Part shown: piece after piece, positions 8,084 through 17,014 of the stretch | Numbering within the stretch: the first letter of the stretch is position 1 | Layout: every line of letters begins with the position of its first letter | Assembly: GCA_025462725.1 (NCBI GenBank) | Contig: JAOAPE010000001.1 | Span: forward strand, 186,001-250,000 | Origin: Terriglobales bacterium | GTDB taxonomy: Bacteria; Acidobacteriota; Terriglobia; Terriglobales; Acidobacteriaceae | Direction of reading: 5' to 3' | Length of the DNA stretch: 64,000 nucleotides | Translations under genes and position numbers: made by a program | The notes under the pieces: model-generated | Told to the model about the DNA's origin: nothing | What the model saw: the letters and a program-made list of their open reading frames with translations, nothing else | Database searches by the model: none

Positions 8084-8884
8084 TTACGCCGCTTGGCGCG
8101 AAGGCGCACGAACTAACGTCACTTCCCTTTTCTCTACCATCCGCTTAAGCGTAAGCGCGTTGTCCGCGGCATATCCTGCTTGGTCGTTGTCAAAGTAAAA
8201 CCAGACGGATTTCCCTTCCGCTGCCCAACTCTGGATCCTCTTTGCCCATCGCGCCAAAGCGGAGTCCGAATAGCTTCCCTGGTATTTGTCGCCCGGCCCA
8301 TGCAGCCTTACATAAACAAAATCTGCCGTCGTGACGACGGGAGAGTGATATCCCGCCAATTCGTAAATGCAGAACGCCGCATTGTGCTTGCGCAGTACTC
8401 GGCAAATCTCTTGATTGATCCAGCTCGGCTCGCGAAATTCAAATGCATACCGGTGATACTTCGGCAAGATTTCCAACAACTCTTCCAGTCGCTGCTGATT
8501 CACCTTCCATTTCGGCGGAAGCTGAAAAAGGATCGGGCCGAGCTTCTCGCGCAACGCTTCGGCTCGGGGTAAAAACTTTTCCAGCGCATTCTCCGGATCC
8601 TTCAGTTTCTTATTGTGCGTGAGAAACCGGCTGGCCTTCATTGCAAACTTGAAATTCTTGGGCGTTGCGTCGCGCCAAGCTTCCAGAGTGGACACCTGCG
8701 GCAGCATGTAGAAGCTGTTATTGATCTCAACCGTGTCAAAGTTCTGCCAGTAATGTTGCAGCATCTTCGGGAACGGCAGCCTCTCTGGATAGAAATTTCC
8801 CAGCCAGTGTTTGTAGTGCCATCCGGAGGTGCCGATCCGGATCTCTGGCTCTATTTTCGCCCGACCTCGCGTCCCGTTGCGCAA
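8084..8884 (-). CDS. DUF72 (YecE-like) protein
   Basis: The 266-residue protein carries the DUF72 hallmarks: IRIGTSGWHYKHWLGNFYP near the N-terminus, DTVEINNSFYMLPQVSTLEAWRD, FKFAMKASRFLTHNKKLKD, FEFREPSWIN, and YVRLHGPGDKYQGSYS with WFYFDNDQAGYAADNA at the end. The family has a TIM-barrel-like fold and no agreed reaction. The start codon is TTG at 8884; no ATG lies between it and the first conserved strand, so the start is inferred. The gene is isolated, between a divergently oriented gap and the DUF1624 gene. Length is normal. Confidence 0.88.
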   Translation of the reverse strand: MRNGTRGRAKIEPEIRIGTSGWHYKHWLGNFYPERLPFPKMLQHYWQNFDTVEINNSFYMLPQVSTLEAWRDATPKNFKFAMKASRFLTHNKKLKDPENALEKFLPRAEALREKLGPILFQLPPKWKVNQQRLEELLEILPKYHRYAFEFREPSWINQEICRVLRKHNAAFCIYELAGYHSPVVTTADFVYVRLHGPGDKYQGSYSDSALARWAKRIQSWAAEGKSVWFYFDNDQAGYAADNALTLKRMVEKREVTLVRAPSRQAA

Positions 8885-8971
8885 ACCCGTGTAATCCCTC
8901 GAAGAAGGTGTGTATTTGAAATCCTAAATAGGTGGATGATGCTGATCACCGCGAAGTTGCAGATATGGCAG

Positions 8972-9217
8972 CTATTGGCCGACTTTTCTCAAGTCTCTGA
9001 CAAAAATGACCGTGAATCCCACGAAGAAAGCCAGCGCTCCGAGCGGAGCTCCTGCAAACTTGTACGCAACACTGTAATCCGGCGTCCGATGGCTGAACGC
9101 CTGGTAGATCATCAAGCTGATGATTCCCACAAAATTCGCCGAGAAGAACGCGATGCCAGCGCAAACCAGCGCCACTCCCAGCGATTTGAAAAACGTCTTG
9201 ATCGGGTTGAATGCCAT
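8972..9217 (-). CDS. Small two-TM membrane protein, unknown
   Basis: About 81 residues starting MAFNPIKTFFKSLGVALV. Two or three hydrophobic helices are visible (VALVCAGIAFFSANFVGIIS and GAPLGALAFFVGFTVIFV), ending in a basic RDLRKVGQ tail, so both ends are likely cytoplasmic. An upstream in-frame start at 9256 would add 13 residues without an obvious ribosome site. It follows the M28 peptidase gene on the same strand, but a strong terminator lies between and overlaps its upstream region. I do not recognise the family. Confidence 0.5.
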   Translation of the reverse strand: MAFNPIKTFFKSLGVALVCAGIAFFSANFVGIISLMIYQAFSHRTPDYSVAYKFAGAPLGALAFFVGFTVIFVRDLRKVGQ

Positions 9218-9264
9218 CACGATTTTCACTGTATCGAACACCACGCCCACGGTCAAACCTGCAA

Positions 9265-9294
9265 GAAAAAAGCCCAGCCAATTTCGGCTGGGCT
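9265..9294 (-). terminator. Rho-independent terminator of the M28 peptidase gene
   Basis: A perfect 9-bp stem (AGCCCAGCC / GGCTGGGCT, loop of six) is followed on the minus strand by six T residues, about 20 nt past the peptidase stop. Confidence 0.92.
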
Positions 9295-9312
9295 CATCGT
9301 TCTCAGGTGCGA

Positions 9313-11067
9313 CTACTTCTTCGCTGCCTTGCCGCCCTTTTTGTCTTTGTCTGCAGCCGGTGCTTCCGTCTTCGCGACAGCTACCGGGATGTCAGACTTC
9401 GCCAGCGGTTTGCGCGGGAACATCTGGTCGCGCATTGCTGCGTTGTACACGAATGACGCCATGATGGCTGAAGCCTGCATGAGGTCGTCGCGTTGCAAGC
9501 GCTCATACACGTCCATGTTTGAGTGGTGAGTGCGCGTGTTGTATTCCAACTCATCTTGGATGAACTGGAATCCCGGGACACCCACTGCGTCGAACGACAA
9601 GTGATCAGTACCGCCGGTGTTGCGCATGGTCAGAGTCGTCATTCCCAGGTCGCGGAATGGTTCCATCCAACTCTGGAAGATCGGCGCGGCTGCGGAGTTT
9701 TCTTGCAAATACACTCCACGGATCTTGCCGGAACCATTGTCCAGGTTGAAATAGACTGACACCTTGTTGTAATCAGGCTTGAATGTAAGCGGGCCCGCCG
9801 GAGGACGTGGTCCACCACCGCCACCGCCGAATTGTCCGCCACCGCCCGGCTGTTCCGGACGTGTCGCCAAATGCTCAGCAACGTAGCCACGCGATCCAAA
9901 GAGACCTTGTTCTTCGCCACTCCAGAGCGCAATGCGGATCGTACGGCGCGGATGCAGATCAAGCGCCTTTATCAACCGCACGGCTTCCATTGCCACTGCC
10001 GATCCGGCTCCGTTGTCAGTTGCTCCCGTGCCGCCATGCCATGAGTCAAGGTGCGCTCCCAACATTACGACTTCATCTTTCAAATCTGTTCCCGGGATTT
10101 CCGCTACGGTGTTGTAGCCCATCGGATCGTCGTCATAGAACTTCGTCTTCACATCAACTTCGACTTCGACATCTTCCTTGCGGTCCAGCAGACGCGCGAG
10201 ACGCCCGTAATGTTCGACATTCATCACAAGCGCGGGAACGCCGACGGGCTCGCCCTTTCTGAATGAGCCGCCACCTTGCACGAAGATCGTTCCACCGTCA
10301 CCAGGCTGGCGGCTAGGTTCAATCGTCGCGGCTACTTTTTCGTCCATCAGGAACTTGGTTAATTCAGCAGCAAACGCTCTGCGGCGCGCGAAATCAGCGA
10401 GCTGTGCCCGCTGCTCCGGAGTGATCACCCGAGCCGGTGCTGGAGTGTAGTGATAGAGGTCCTCGAGAGTCTTGTCGGTGTAGCGCGACATCTTCGCTTC
10501 CGAGTTCATCGCAAGCTCGCGCATGTCGCCGATCAAAAGAATTTTGCCGGCCAGTTGCCCTTTGTTCTTTTCCAGGTCTTCCTTGTTGTCCAACTTCACG
10601 CGCACCAGCTTCGAGCGCACTGGACCATCGGTCCCCGGAGTCCAGGCCTTGGGTAACGCGATGAATTCGGCGGTGTCCGGCGATACCATTCGCACGCTGG
10701 ACTTCTCATATGACCAACCTGTGCCGAACGGTCCCCATGCTTCGAGGTGCGAATTGACCAGTCCCCAATCCGTGAACTGTTTCTGTGTCCACTTATTGGC
10801 TTTTCGCATGTTGGGCGAATTCGTCAGCCGTGGTCCAATGCCGTCGGTGATCGCACTTAGCGTTTCCATCACCTTTGAATTTCTGAATTCTTCCTGGCGG
10901 ATTTGCGTGATCACATCCAGGTCAACGACGTTGTGGTTCACTGCTGGTGCGGCGGCCGCTGCTGGTTCTGCTTTCTTGTCTTTCGCGGTCGCGGGTAGGA
11001 TGAACGTGGAAGCAGCTATGGCCACCGTGGCCAAGCCCAATAGATAGGCAGACTTCTTTGGTTTCAA
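9313..11067 (-). CDS. Secreted M28-family zinc aminopeptidase
   Basis: The 584-residue protein has a signal peptide (LLGLATVAIAASTFILPATAKD), a protease-associated-type insert (about 150-340), and an M28 catalytic domain. The zinc ligands can be read: GAHLDSWHGGTGATDNGAG (His and Asp, then the bridging Asp), SGEEQGLFGS (catalytic Glu and ligand Glu), NLDNGSGKI (Asp) and a late His in NTRTHHSNMD. It would release N-terminal amino acids from peptides outside the cytoplasm. The start is TTG at 11067, supported by GGAGGAACAAGATC just upstream. A Gly-rich loop (about 425-445) and a Lys/Ala-rich tail are unusual additions. The next upstream gene is divergent. Confidence 0.9.
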   Translation of the reverse strand: MKPKKSAYLLGLATVAIAASTFILPATAKDKKAEPAAAAAPAVNHNVVDLDVITQIRQEEFRNSKVMETLSAITDGIGPRLTNSPNMRKANKWTQKQFTDWGLVNSHLEAWGPFGTGWSYEKSSVRMVSPDTAEFIALPKAWTPGTDGPVRSKLVRVKLDNKEDLEKNKGQLAGKILLIGDMRELAMNSEAKMSRYTDKTLEDLYHYTPAPARVITPEQRAQLADFARRRAFAAELTKFLMDEKVAATIEPSRQPGDGGTIFVQGGGSFRKGEPVGVPALVMNVEHYGRLARLLDRKEDVEVEVDVKTKFYDDDPMGYNTVAEIPGTDLKDEVVMLGAHLDSWHGGTGATDNGAGSAVAMEAVRLIKALDLHPRRTIRIALWSGEEQGLFGSRGYVAEHLATRPEQPGGGGQFGGGGGGPRPPAGPLTFKPDYNKVSVYFNLDNGSGKIRGVYLQENSAAAPIFQSWMEPFRDLGMTTLTMRNTGGTDHLSFDAVGVPGFQFIQDELEYNTRTHHSNMDVYERLQRDDLMQASAIMASFVYNAAMRDQMFPRKPLAKSDIPVAVAKTEAPAADKDKKGGKAAKK

Positions 11068-11270
11068 GATCTTGTTCCTCCAGATACTCAGGTGAAATGC
11101 CTCTTCATTCGGAGAGGACGCACAGGTGGCTTAAAGCCACACGATTAGAGAGCGTAGTTGTAAACGAATGGTACTCTGGAAAAGTTTCAGAGTACAACGT
11201 CAGCTGTCATTCGCCGGACAGAAGGTTCGATTCTGACTTTGGATCCGGAAGAAGCGCCTAGCGGAGGACC

Positions 11271-11312
11271 GCTAACGGCTAAGAGCTAACAGCTAAAAGC
11301 TAAACGCGCTAA
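11271..11312. repeat. Heptamer array, GCTAANN type (family B)
   Basis: Six units (GCTAACG, GCTAAGA, GCTAACA, GCTAAAA, GCTAAAC and a partial) lie just before the plus-strand gene at 11324. The gap 11068-11323 otherwise shows no gene. Confidence 0.85.
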
Positions 11313-11323
11313 AATCATCGCCT

Positions 11324-12142
11324 ATGTCCAGTTCGCCATCGAACGCCCCCGCTGAGACCCGTTCCGCAGAAGACATCATCCGGAACAGCCAGGTCGCGCA
11401 ATCTCCCAACGGCATCTGCTACGCCGCTTCGGGCGAGACTGCCATGGACACCGCCGACCTCGAACGTCTCATCGCCGCCGTTCCGCGCAACATCGCCGCC
11501 TCGCTCGACCGCAAGGCCTACTACTTCGTTCCGCTCGCCATCGGTGAAGGCGAATCCACGCTCGTTTCAGAGCGATATGACGTTGCACTCAGCGATCGCG
11601 CCGTCTGCCATCGCAACCTCACGCTGGGCGATTCGCAATGCGTTTTCATCTCCACCCGCTTGATGGACGATAAGTTTTCAGTGGCTTTCGAGTTCTATAT
11701 CAACGTGGGACACGCTTTCGTCGAACGCGCAGGAGTCTCTCAGGATTTTGCCGACTTGGTCTGGAAGCAAGTGGAAGCCGGTGTCCGCGGTGAAACCAGT
11801 CTTGATGCTTATGACTTCCGACGCCAAGCCCTGGGCCGTCGTGACAGCTCTTCAGAGTCTGATTCCGACAAACCCAACTCCCGCAGATCACCAGCCATCG
11901 CGCCTACGCCTGCCATAGCCGACGAGAAAGCGAAGTCCAATTATCTCCAAGCGGCTTTCTCTGACGCGATTGCCATCTACGTCCTCTCCTTATATATAGA
12001 CGTGGATTATTACGACCTCCGCGAACGCGAATATCCCCTTCTCGCTCCCCCTGCTCTCGCCGAACGCCTGCGCAAGATTGCCGGCCTCTTCCCTTCCAAT
12101 CCGGGATACGAATTCGCCGTGTATTACCGCCGCCGAAGCTAG
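11324..12142 (+). CDS. Conserved-looking hypothetical protein
   Basis: A 272-residue soluble protein with no signal peptide or membrane segment. Features: a structured N-terminal half with AMDTADLERLIAAVPRNIAASLDRKAYY patterning, a hydrophilic Ser/Asp-rich linker (about 165-195), and a C-terminal helical part (SDAIAIYVLSLYIDVDYYDL) ending EFAVYYRRRS. Cys residues occur in GICYAAS, AVCHRNL and SQCVFIS. I recognise no family. Codon usage resembles neighbouring genes, so the frame is probably real. It stands alone between a divergent peptidase gene and the GH20 gene. Confidence 0.6.
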   Translation: MSSSPSNAPAETRSAEDIIRNSQVAQSPNGICYAASGETAMDTADLERLIAAVPRNIAASLDRKAYYFVPLAIGEGESTLVSERYDVALSDRAVCHRNLTLGDSQCVFISTRLMDDKFSVAFEFYINVGHAFVERAGVSQDFADLVWKQVEAGVRGETSLDAYDFRRQALGRRDSSSESDSDKPNSRRSPAIAPTPAIADEKAKSNYLQAAFSDAIAIYVLSLYIDVDYYDLREREYPLLAPPALAERLRKIAGLFPSNPGYEFAVYYRRRS

Positions 12143-12221
12143 CCTGTTTTTTCACCCGCGCACGCGGCAAGGCCGTTAGGGAATCTACGGACAGCACGAT
12201 TTCTACTGGACGCATTCTGCC

Positions 12222-12284
12222 TTCGTGAAACCTTCGTGCCCTTCGTGAACCCCGCCTTCGTCTGTGCGCCTCTGTGTTCTGGTT
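12222..12284. repeat. Nonamer array, CCTTCGTGN / CCTCTGTGN type
   Basis: Near 9-nt period units CCTTCGTGC, CCTTCGTGA and then degenerate CCTTCGTCTG, CCTCTGTGTT lie between two plus-strand genes. Confidence 0.75.
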
Positions 12285-12342
12285 TTGTTAAAGAACGCCT
12301 CCAGCCAAAACTTCCTCTGTTGTGGTAAAAACTTTTCCACCA

Positions 12343-14511
12343 ATGAAAACTTATCTTCGCACCCTCGTCTTTTTCTTCCCTATCACGCTCGCCGCTGCCG
12401 ACAACCTCAACTTGCTTCCGCAACCGAAAAAGCTCGAGCAGAGCGATGCTGAGTTCACTATCGGAAAATCGACCAGGATCGTCGCCGCGAAGAAACAAGA
12501 CAAGCTTGCAGCCGAGATGCTCGCCGAAGAGATTAAATCGGCGGCCGACATTAAGGCGCCAATATCTGCGATCGCCGCGCCCAAATCAATCACACTAAAG
12601 CGGCTCCCGGAGAAAGATTTCCCCAAGCTCGACCCCTCCGCCGCAGCGCTCTTCCGCGCCGAAGGCTACATCCTTGACGTCACACCGTCTCGCATCACCG
12701 TCTCAGGCGCTTCCGATGCCGGCCTCTTTTACGGCGTGCAGACTCTGCGGCAGCTCATCCATCCTGCCGCAAAATCAAGCGCGACCGTTGCGGCCGTCCA
12801 CATCGAAGATTGGCCCACCATGCAGTGGCGCGGTGTTCATGACGACATCAGCCGAGGCCCCATCCCCACACTCGACTACATGAAGAAGCAGATCCGCACG
12901 CTCGCCGAATACAAGATCAACATGTTCTCGCTCTACATGGAGTACGTGTTTGCGTATGCAAAGCACCCGCTGCCCGCGCCTGAAGAAGGCGCCATCACCG
13001 CCGACAACATTCGCGAACTCGTCACCTACGCTGCGAAATATCACGTCACGCTTCTGCCGGAACAGCAAGCCTTCGGACACCTGCACCACGTTCTGAAATT
13101 CGAAAAATATTCAGACCTCGCCGAGACCCCACACGGACACGTTCTCGCTCCGGTCAACGAACATTCCTACGATCTGATTCGGGACATGTACGCCGAGCTC
13201 ATCCCGCTCTTCCCCGGGCCGCTCTTTCATATCGGTGCGGACGAGACGTTTGAACTCGGCCGCGGACAAACCAAAGCCCGCGCCGCTGAAGTCGGGCTCG
13301 GACGCGTTTATCTCGAACATCTCGCCAAAGTGAATGAGATCGTGAAGCCGTACAACAAGCGCCTGATGTTCTGGGCAGACATCGCGCAGTCTTATCCCGA
13401 CCTGCTGAAGATCCTTCCGAAGGACGCTATCGCCGTCGCTTGGGACTACAACGCCTCCGAACATTTCGACGCGAAGCTCAAGCCCTTCCATGATGCCGGA
13501 CTCACGCTTTTCGTCTCCCCCGGCGCAAGCAACTGGAACCGCATGGTTCCCTATTACACGAACGCGTACACAAATATCCGCAACTTCATTCGCGACGGCC
13601 AGAAGTACAACGCCATCGGAGCGCTCAACACCACTTGGGACGACGACGGCGAAGCGCTCTTTGAAATGACATGGCCTCCGCTGATCTTCGGCGCCGCCGC
13701 ATCATGGCAGCAGGGAGAATCCTCGATTGAAGACTTCCAACAGAAATACGATTGGGCTTTCTACCGCAATGGTACCGGACATCAATTCCACAACGCCATC
13801 CTCAATCTCAGCCGCACGAATGACATCATGCGCTCGGTCAATCTGAACTCCGGTGCTGCGGACGACTACTTCTGGCTCGATCCCTTCACCGAAGTTGGCA
13901 CGCGATTCACGCAACGCGCTCTTCCCGTTGCTCGCGACCTCCGCCTCGCTGCCGAGAATGCCCAAGAAGGCATCGCACAGAACCGCAAGTCCGCTCGCCT
14001 CCACTCCGACACCCTTGATGCGCTCACCTTCGCCGCACAACGTATGGATTTCCTCGGCATGAAAATCCAATACGCTCAAGACATGAGCAACATTTATTGG
14101 AGCGCGTACGATGGTCAAGCTAACGCCCGCAACGTGAACCTCGGCGGCATCACCGGCACGAATGCACCTCTGGAGGATCTGCGCGACGGCGCGGTCCGAT
14201 TGCGCGAACTCTATTCCCAACGATGGCTCGCTGAGAACAAACCCTATTGGCTCGGAAGCGTAACAATCCGCTTTGAAAACCTCGCGCTGGAATACCAACA
14301 GAAGATCAATGCGGTGCGCATCGCTCGCCAGCAATTCCGCGATACCAAAGCCCTCCCCACTCCAGAGAGCCTCGGCTTCTTCAAACCCGCTCCGCTACCA
14401 ACCACTCCGACAACAGCACCCACAACTGCTCCGGCGACAACTCCACCTGCTGCTACTCCGCCGGCCACGCCGCCACCCACTGCCGCTCAGCCTCAAGCTC
14501 CTCCTAAATGA
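12343..14511 (+). CDS. Glycoside hydrolase family 20 beta-N-acetylhexosaminidase
   Basis: The 722-residue exported protein cleaves terminal N-acetylhexosamine residues, for example from chitin or peptidoglycan fragments. After a signal peptide (LRTLVFFFPITLAAAD) comes the small GH20b beta domain (about 20-150) with AEGYILDVTPSRITVSGASD. The GH20 barrel follows, with WRGVHDDISRG and the catalytic pair in HIGADETFELG (Asp300-Glu301; the usual form is GGDE). The C-terminus has a Thr/Pro/Ala-rich tail of about 45 residues, likely a linker or low-complexity extension. ATG at 12343 starts right at the signal peptide; an upstream GTG at 12322 is less likely. Stand-alone gene. Confidence 0.88.
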   Translation: MKTYLRTLVFFFPITLAAADNLNLLPQPKKLEQSDAEFTIGKSTRIVAAKKQDKLAAEMLAEEIKSAADIKAPISAIAAPKSITLKRLPEKDFPKLDPSAAALFRAEGYILDVTPSRITVSGASDAGLFYGVQTLRQLIHPAAKSSATVAAVHIEDWPTMQWRGVHDDISRGPIPTLDYMKKQIRTLAEYKINMFSLYMEYVFAYAKHPLPAPEEGAITADNIRELVTYAAKYHVTLLPEQQAFGHLHHVLKFEKYSDLAETPHGHVLAPVNEHSYDLIRDMYAELIPLFPGPLFHIGADETFELGRGQTKARAAEVGLGRVYLEHLAKVNEIVKPYNKRLMFWADIAQSYPDLLKILPKDAIAVAWDYNASEHFDAKLKPFHDAGLTLFVSPGASNWNRMVPYYTNAYTNIRNFIRDGQKYNAIGALNTTWDDDGEALFEMTWPPLIFGAAASWQQGESSIEDFQQKYDWAFYRNGTGHQFHNAILNLSRTNDIMRSVNLNSGAADDYFWLDPFTEVGTRFTQRALPVARDLRLAAENAQEGIAQNRKSARLHSDTLDALTFAAQRMDFLGMKIQYAQDMSNIYWSAYDGQANARNVNLGGITGTNAPLEDLRDGAVRLRELYSQRWLAENKPYWLGSVTIRFENLALEYQQKINAVRIARQQFRDTKALPTPESLGFFKPAPLPTTPTTAPTTAPATTPPAATPPATPPPTAAQPQAPPK

Positions 14512-14522
14512 GGAGCTTGATC

Positions 14523-14553
14523 TGCGGAATCCGTGAACTCCGTGTCGTCCGTG
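14523..14553. repeat. Nonamer array, TCCGTGNNN type
   Basis: Exact 9-nt period: TCCGTGAAC, TCCGTGTCG, TCCGTGGCA. It follows the GH20 stop closely. The rest of 14554-14742 shows nothing recognisable. Confidence 0.85.
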
Positions 14554-14742
14554 GCAGGGATTTTGGGCTTCCCACTTTTACTTCCTTGATTCCCCCGCAC
14601 GCAGTTCGCGGCTAAGTTCTGGCGAAAGGGAATTCCATCGGCAATACCCGTCCATTGACAACTAACTGCGCTGTGCTAGCTGCTTGATGCTGGTCTTCTC
14701 CCCCACTTTTTACTCCCCTGATTCGTACCGAGGATAATGCTG

Positions 14743-15381
14743 TTAACCAACTTGATTCCCCTGCTGATTTCCCACTAACAGCACCCTAGCCGCCGAATTA
14801 GGCACCCCAGCCGCCACTTTCCACTCAAATTCCGGCAACAACTCCTTTGCTCTCGACACCTGTCCTTCCCCAATCAGCATCGCCAACCGCCTACCCGCCG
14901 TTACTAAATCGGCCGCGACCCTCGCCGCCTCCTCGAATTTTTCCACCGCTCGCAACGTGACCAGGTCCGCTTGTTGCTTGAAATCTTCCCCGCGCCCGTT
15001 GAACACCTTCACATTCTTCATTTCCAGCGCGCGAACCACTTCTTTCAAGAACGTCGCCTTCTTGTTCTGCGACTCGATCAGCGTGACCTGCACCTCCGGC
15101 CCATAGATCGCCAGCGGCATCCCCGGAAATCCCGCACCGGAACCCAGATCTATCGCGCTCTTCGCGCTCCTCTCGTTGAGCAACCGCCGCGCCGCAAAGA
15201 ACGACTCCCCAAAATGCCGCGACACCATCTCCTCCGGTTGCCTCACAGCCGTGAGGTTCATCTTCGCGTTCCACTTCACCAGCAACGCCAAATACGCCGA
15301 TACCTTTTCCATCTGCCGCGCGCTCAAACTGTCGCCGCCGAGATACGGCTCCAACAACGAACTTATCTTCTGCTCATCCAT
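14743..15381 (-). CDS. rsmG: 16S rRNA (guanine527-N7)-methyltransferase
   Basis: RsmG (GidB) adds a methyl group to N7 of G527 in 16S rRNA using S-adenosylmethionine. The 212-residue product has the family N-terminal helix, KWNAKMNLTAVR, the SAM-binding loop DLGSGAGFPGMPLAI, motif LIESQNKKATFLKEVV, and DLVTLRAVEKFEEA. Start ATG at 15381 (MDEQKISSLLEPYL); an upstream in-frame TTG/ATG adds eight atypical residues. In many genomes rsmG is next to mnmG; here mnmG is about 39 kb away. Length is typical. Confidence 0.95.
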   Translation of the reverse strand: MDEQKISSLLEPYLGGDSLSARQMEKVSAYLALLVKWNAKMNLTAVRQPEEMVSRHFGESFFAARRLLNERSAKSAIDLGSGAGFPGMPLAIYGPEVQVTLIESQNKKATFLKEVVRALEMKNVKVFNGRGEDFKQQADLVTLRAVEKFEEAARVAADLVTAGRRLAMLIGEGQVSRAKELLPEFEWKVAAGVPNSAARVLLVGNQQGNQVG

Positions 15382-15490
15382 ACGGCATGATTCTATCCGC
15401 TGCACTCACGCCCTATCTGTTCTTATCTTTCTTTTATCCGCGGTTAGATGTTTTGCTTTTCCCGATCGCAAATTACAATTGACGCACTCC

Positions 15491-16135
15491 ATGTCCATCA
15501 AAAAACTAAACTACGTTAGCTTCCACGGTATTCCTTTGAGTTTCGAGCTCACTTTTCCTTTTCATCCATCTACTTCCGGCGCTGACTACCACGTCCTCCA
15601 CGGTCTGGTCACTCTTCAGGACGGCAGCGGACTCCACGCGCCTGTGGCCGTACACATGTCGCAGACAGTGAAAGAAGCGCTACCCGGTGTCGACGAAGCC
15701 GGTGCACTCGCCGCCACCATTAGCGCCATTCGCAAATCGGTTGATACGAAGGACATCGAATTCCTCAAGTCTGACAAACGACAACCCATCCCGCTCTCCA
15801 GCCGCGCCTTCAGCATTGTCACGCGTAGATTCACTTTCCAAAATCCCAGCGACGAGCAACTCGCTGACTTCCTCAAGCGCAGCATCTATTGGCGCACCAA
15901 ACTTGGCGAAGCCAGCATCAATCTCGCCGATCCAGTCGAGGCTCTCTACCTCACTCGTACGACCCAAGAACTTGTCGAAGGTGGCAAAAAACTCGCAGCG
16001 CAGGGACTGATCACCATCACCGGCGACACCGCCGCAGCAACACCAGAACTCATCAAGCAGGGAACTGCCATGGAATCGGCAATGCATGCAGCCCTGGAAG
16101 AGATCAACTCCAAACACGCTTTCGAGCGCGCATAA
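15491..16135 (+). CDS. Hypothetical protein, coupled to downstream peptidase-like gene
   Basis: The 214-residue soluble protein starts MSIKKLNYVSFHGIPLSFEL. The frame is open further upstream, but this ATG is the first with family-like composition. No membrane segment or motif is recognised; the central part DIEFLKSDKRQPIPLSSRAF and the C-terminal helices are hydrophilic. The next gene starts with GTG only three bases after this stop, so the two are almost certainly cotranscribed and translationally coupled. Function unknown. Confidence 0.6.
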   Translation: MSIKKLNYVSFHGIPLSFELTFPFHPSTSGADYHVLHGLVTLQDGSGLHAPVAVHMSQTVKEALPGVDEAGALAATISAIRKSVDTKDIEFLKSDKRQPIPLSSRAFSIVTRRFTFQNPSDEQLADFLKRSIYWRTKLGEASINLADPVEALYLTRTTQELVEGGKKLAAQGLITITGDTAAATPELIKQGTAMESAMHAALEEINSKHAFERA

Positions 16136-16138
16136 ACC

Positions 16139-16798
16139 GTGAACTCTCGCCATACTTCTTTCATCTGCGCTCTCTTGCTCATAACCTCGCTCGCCGTATA
16201 CGCGCAGAAACCAAACAAAAACGGATACGGCAACTTCTTCCGCAAGGCCGATCAAAAGGTCGAGATTGCCGCCGCCCCCGCAACATTACAAACCGCGCAC
16301 CGCAAGTGTGAGAACTACGCCTGGGCTGCGATTCTTGAGTCCATGATGCGCGCCCAGGCAGTCAACATCCCGCAGGACGACTGGGCCATCCGCACTAGCA
16401 ACGGCATGAAATGTTTCCCCACATTGAACGACTACGCAGAACGCGCACTCGCCATCACAGCCGATTACGCTCTCGACGGCGGCCGCAAGGTCCACATCGA
16501 CGGCTCGTACACCCCAGGCGCACTCGCGGACCCTGCAACTTTCGTCAATTCAATCCGCCTGGGACGCCCGCTCATGGTCGTTCTCAACAGTCGCCCTTAC
16601 ATGCTCTATGCCGTCATATATGACGAGTTGATCCACACAACGGGCGCTACTGGCGTCCAGTATGTTCTCAAGGAAATGAAACTTCTCGACGCCGCGCTCC
16701 CCCCGGGCAATCCGAAACGCATTGTTTCCTTCGCAACAACACCGGAAACAATCGGCCAGATCACGGGAGTGATGTCTGTGAGTGTGGCCAGTCGTTAG
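16139..16798 (+). CDS. Secreted papain-like/C39-type cysteine-peptidase-like protein
   Basis: The 219-residue protein has a signal peptide (FICALLLITSLAVYAQ). A Cys-containing helix, RKCENYAWAAILESMM, resembles the active-site helix of papain-like or C39-like peptidases (C-x-x-x-x-x-A-a-x). The matching His would be expected in the strand LMVVLNSRPYMLYAVIYDEL, where C39-like proteins read GHyvvi; no His is there, though IHTTGATG follows. It may therefore be inactive or belong to a different fold. GTG start, three bases after the previous stop. Tentative. Confidence 0.5.
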   Translation: MNSRHTSFICALLLITSLAVYAQKPNKNGYGNFFRKADQKVEIAAAPATLQTAHRKCENYAWAAILESMMRAQAVNIPQDDWAIRTSNGMKCFPTLNDYAERALAITADYALDGGRKVHIDGSYTPGALADPATFVNSIRLGRPLMVVLNSRPYMLYAVIYDELIHTTGATGVQYVLKEMKLLDAALPPGNPKRIVSFATTPETIGQITGVMSVSVASR

Positions 16799-16915
16799 AG
16801 TCTCTCTCCAACTGCATCTCGCAGTGAGCCACGCAGTGGCGACGAGAGATCCATATCAATACACAACTTAGTTTTAGAGATACCCGCGAAGCAAGACAGA
16901 GAGTCGGACGGGAAT

Positions 16916-16941
16916 CACCTTCAATCGCTAAATTGAAGGTG
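16916..16941. terminator. Perfect 10-bp hairpin between convergent genes
   Basis: CACCTTCAAT and ATTGAAGGTG with a six-base loop. No T-run follows on either strand, so it may be a Rho-type or mRNA-stabilising hairpin rather than a classical terminator. Confidence 0.5.
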
Positions 16942-16962
16942 CAGCAAGCGAAAAAATCGGTT

Positions 16963-17005
16963 GATCCGTGCATTCCGCTTTGTCCGTGTCTTCCGTGGCA
17001 AAGCT
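16963..17005. repeat. Nonamer array, TCCGTGNNN type
   Basis: Units TCCGTGCAT, TCCGCTTTG, TCCGTGTCT, TCCGTGGCA lie just beyond the stop of the convergent amidotransferase gene. Confidence 0.85.
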
Positions 17006-17014
17006 CTAAACAGA

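Noticed and set aside
11205-11255. GGTTCGATTCTGA resembling a tRNA T-loop
   Set aside because: No acceptor stem or anticodon arm could be formed around it.
11058-11261. 67-codon plus-strand frame in the leader of the M28 peptidase
   Set aside because: No ribosome site, no hydrophobic pattern or motif, and it overlaps the leader of a divergent gene.
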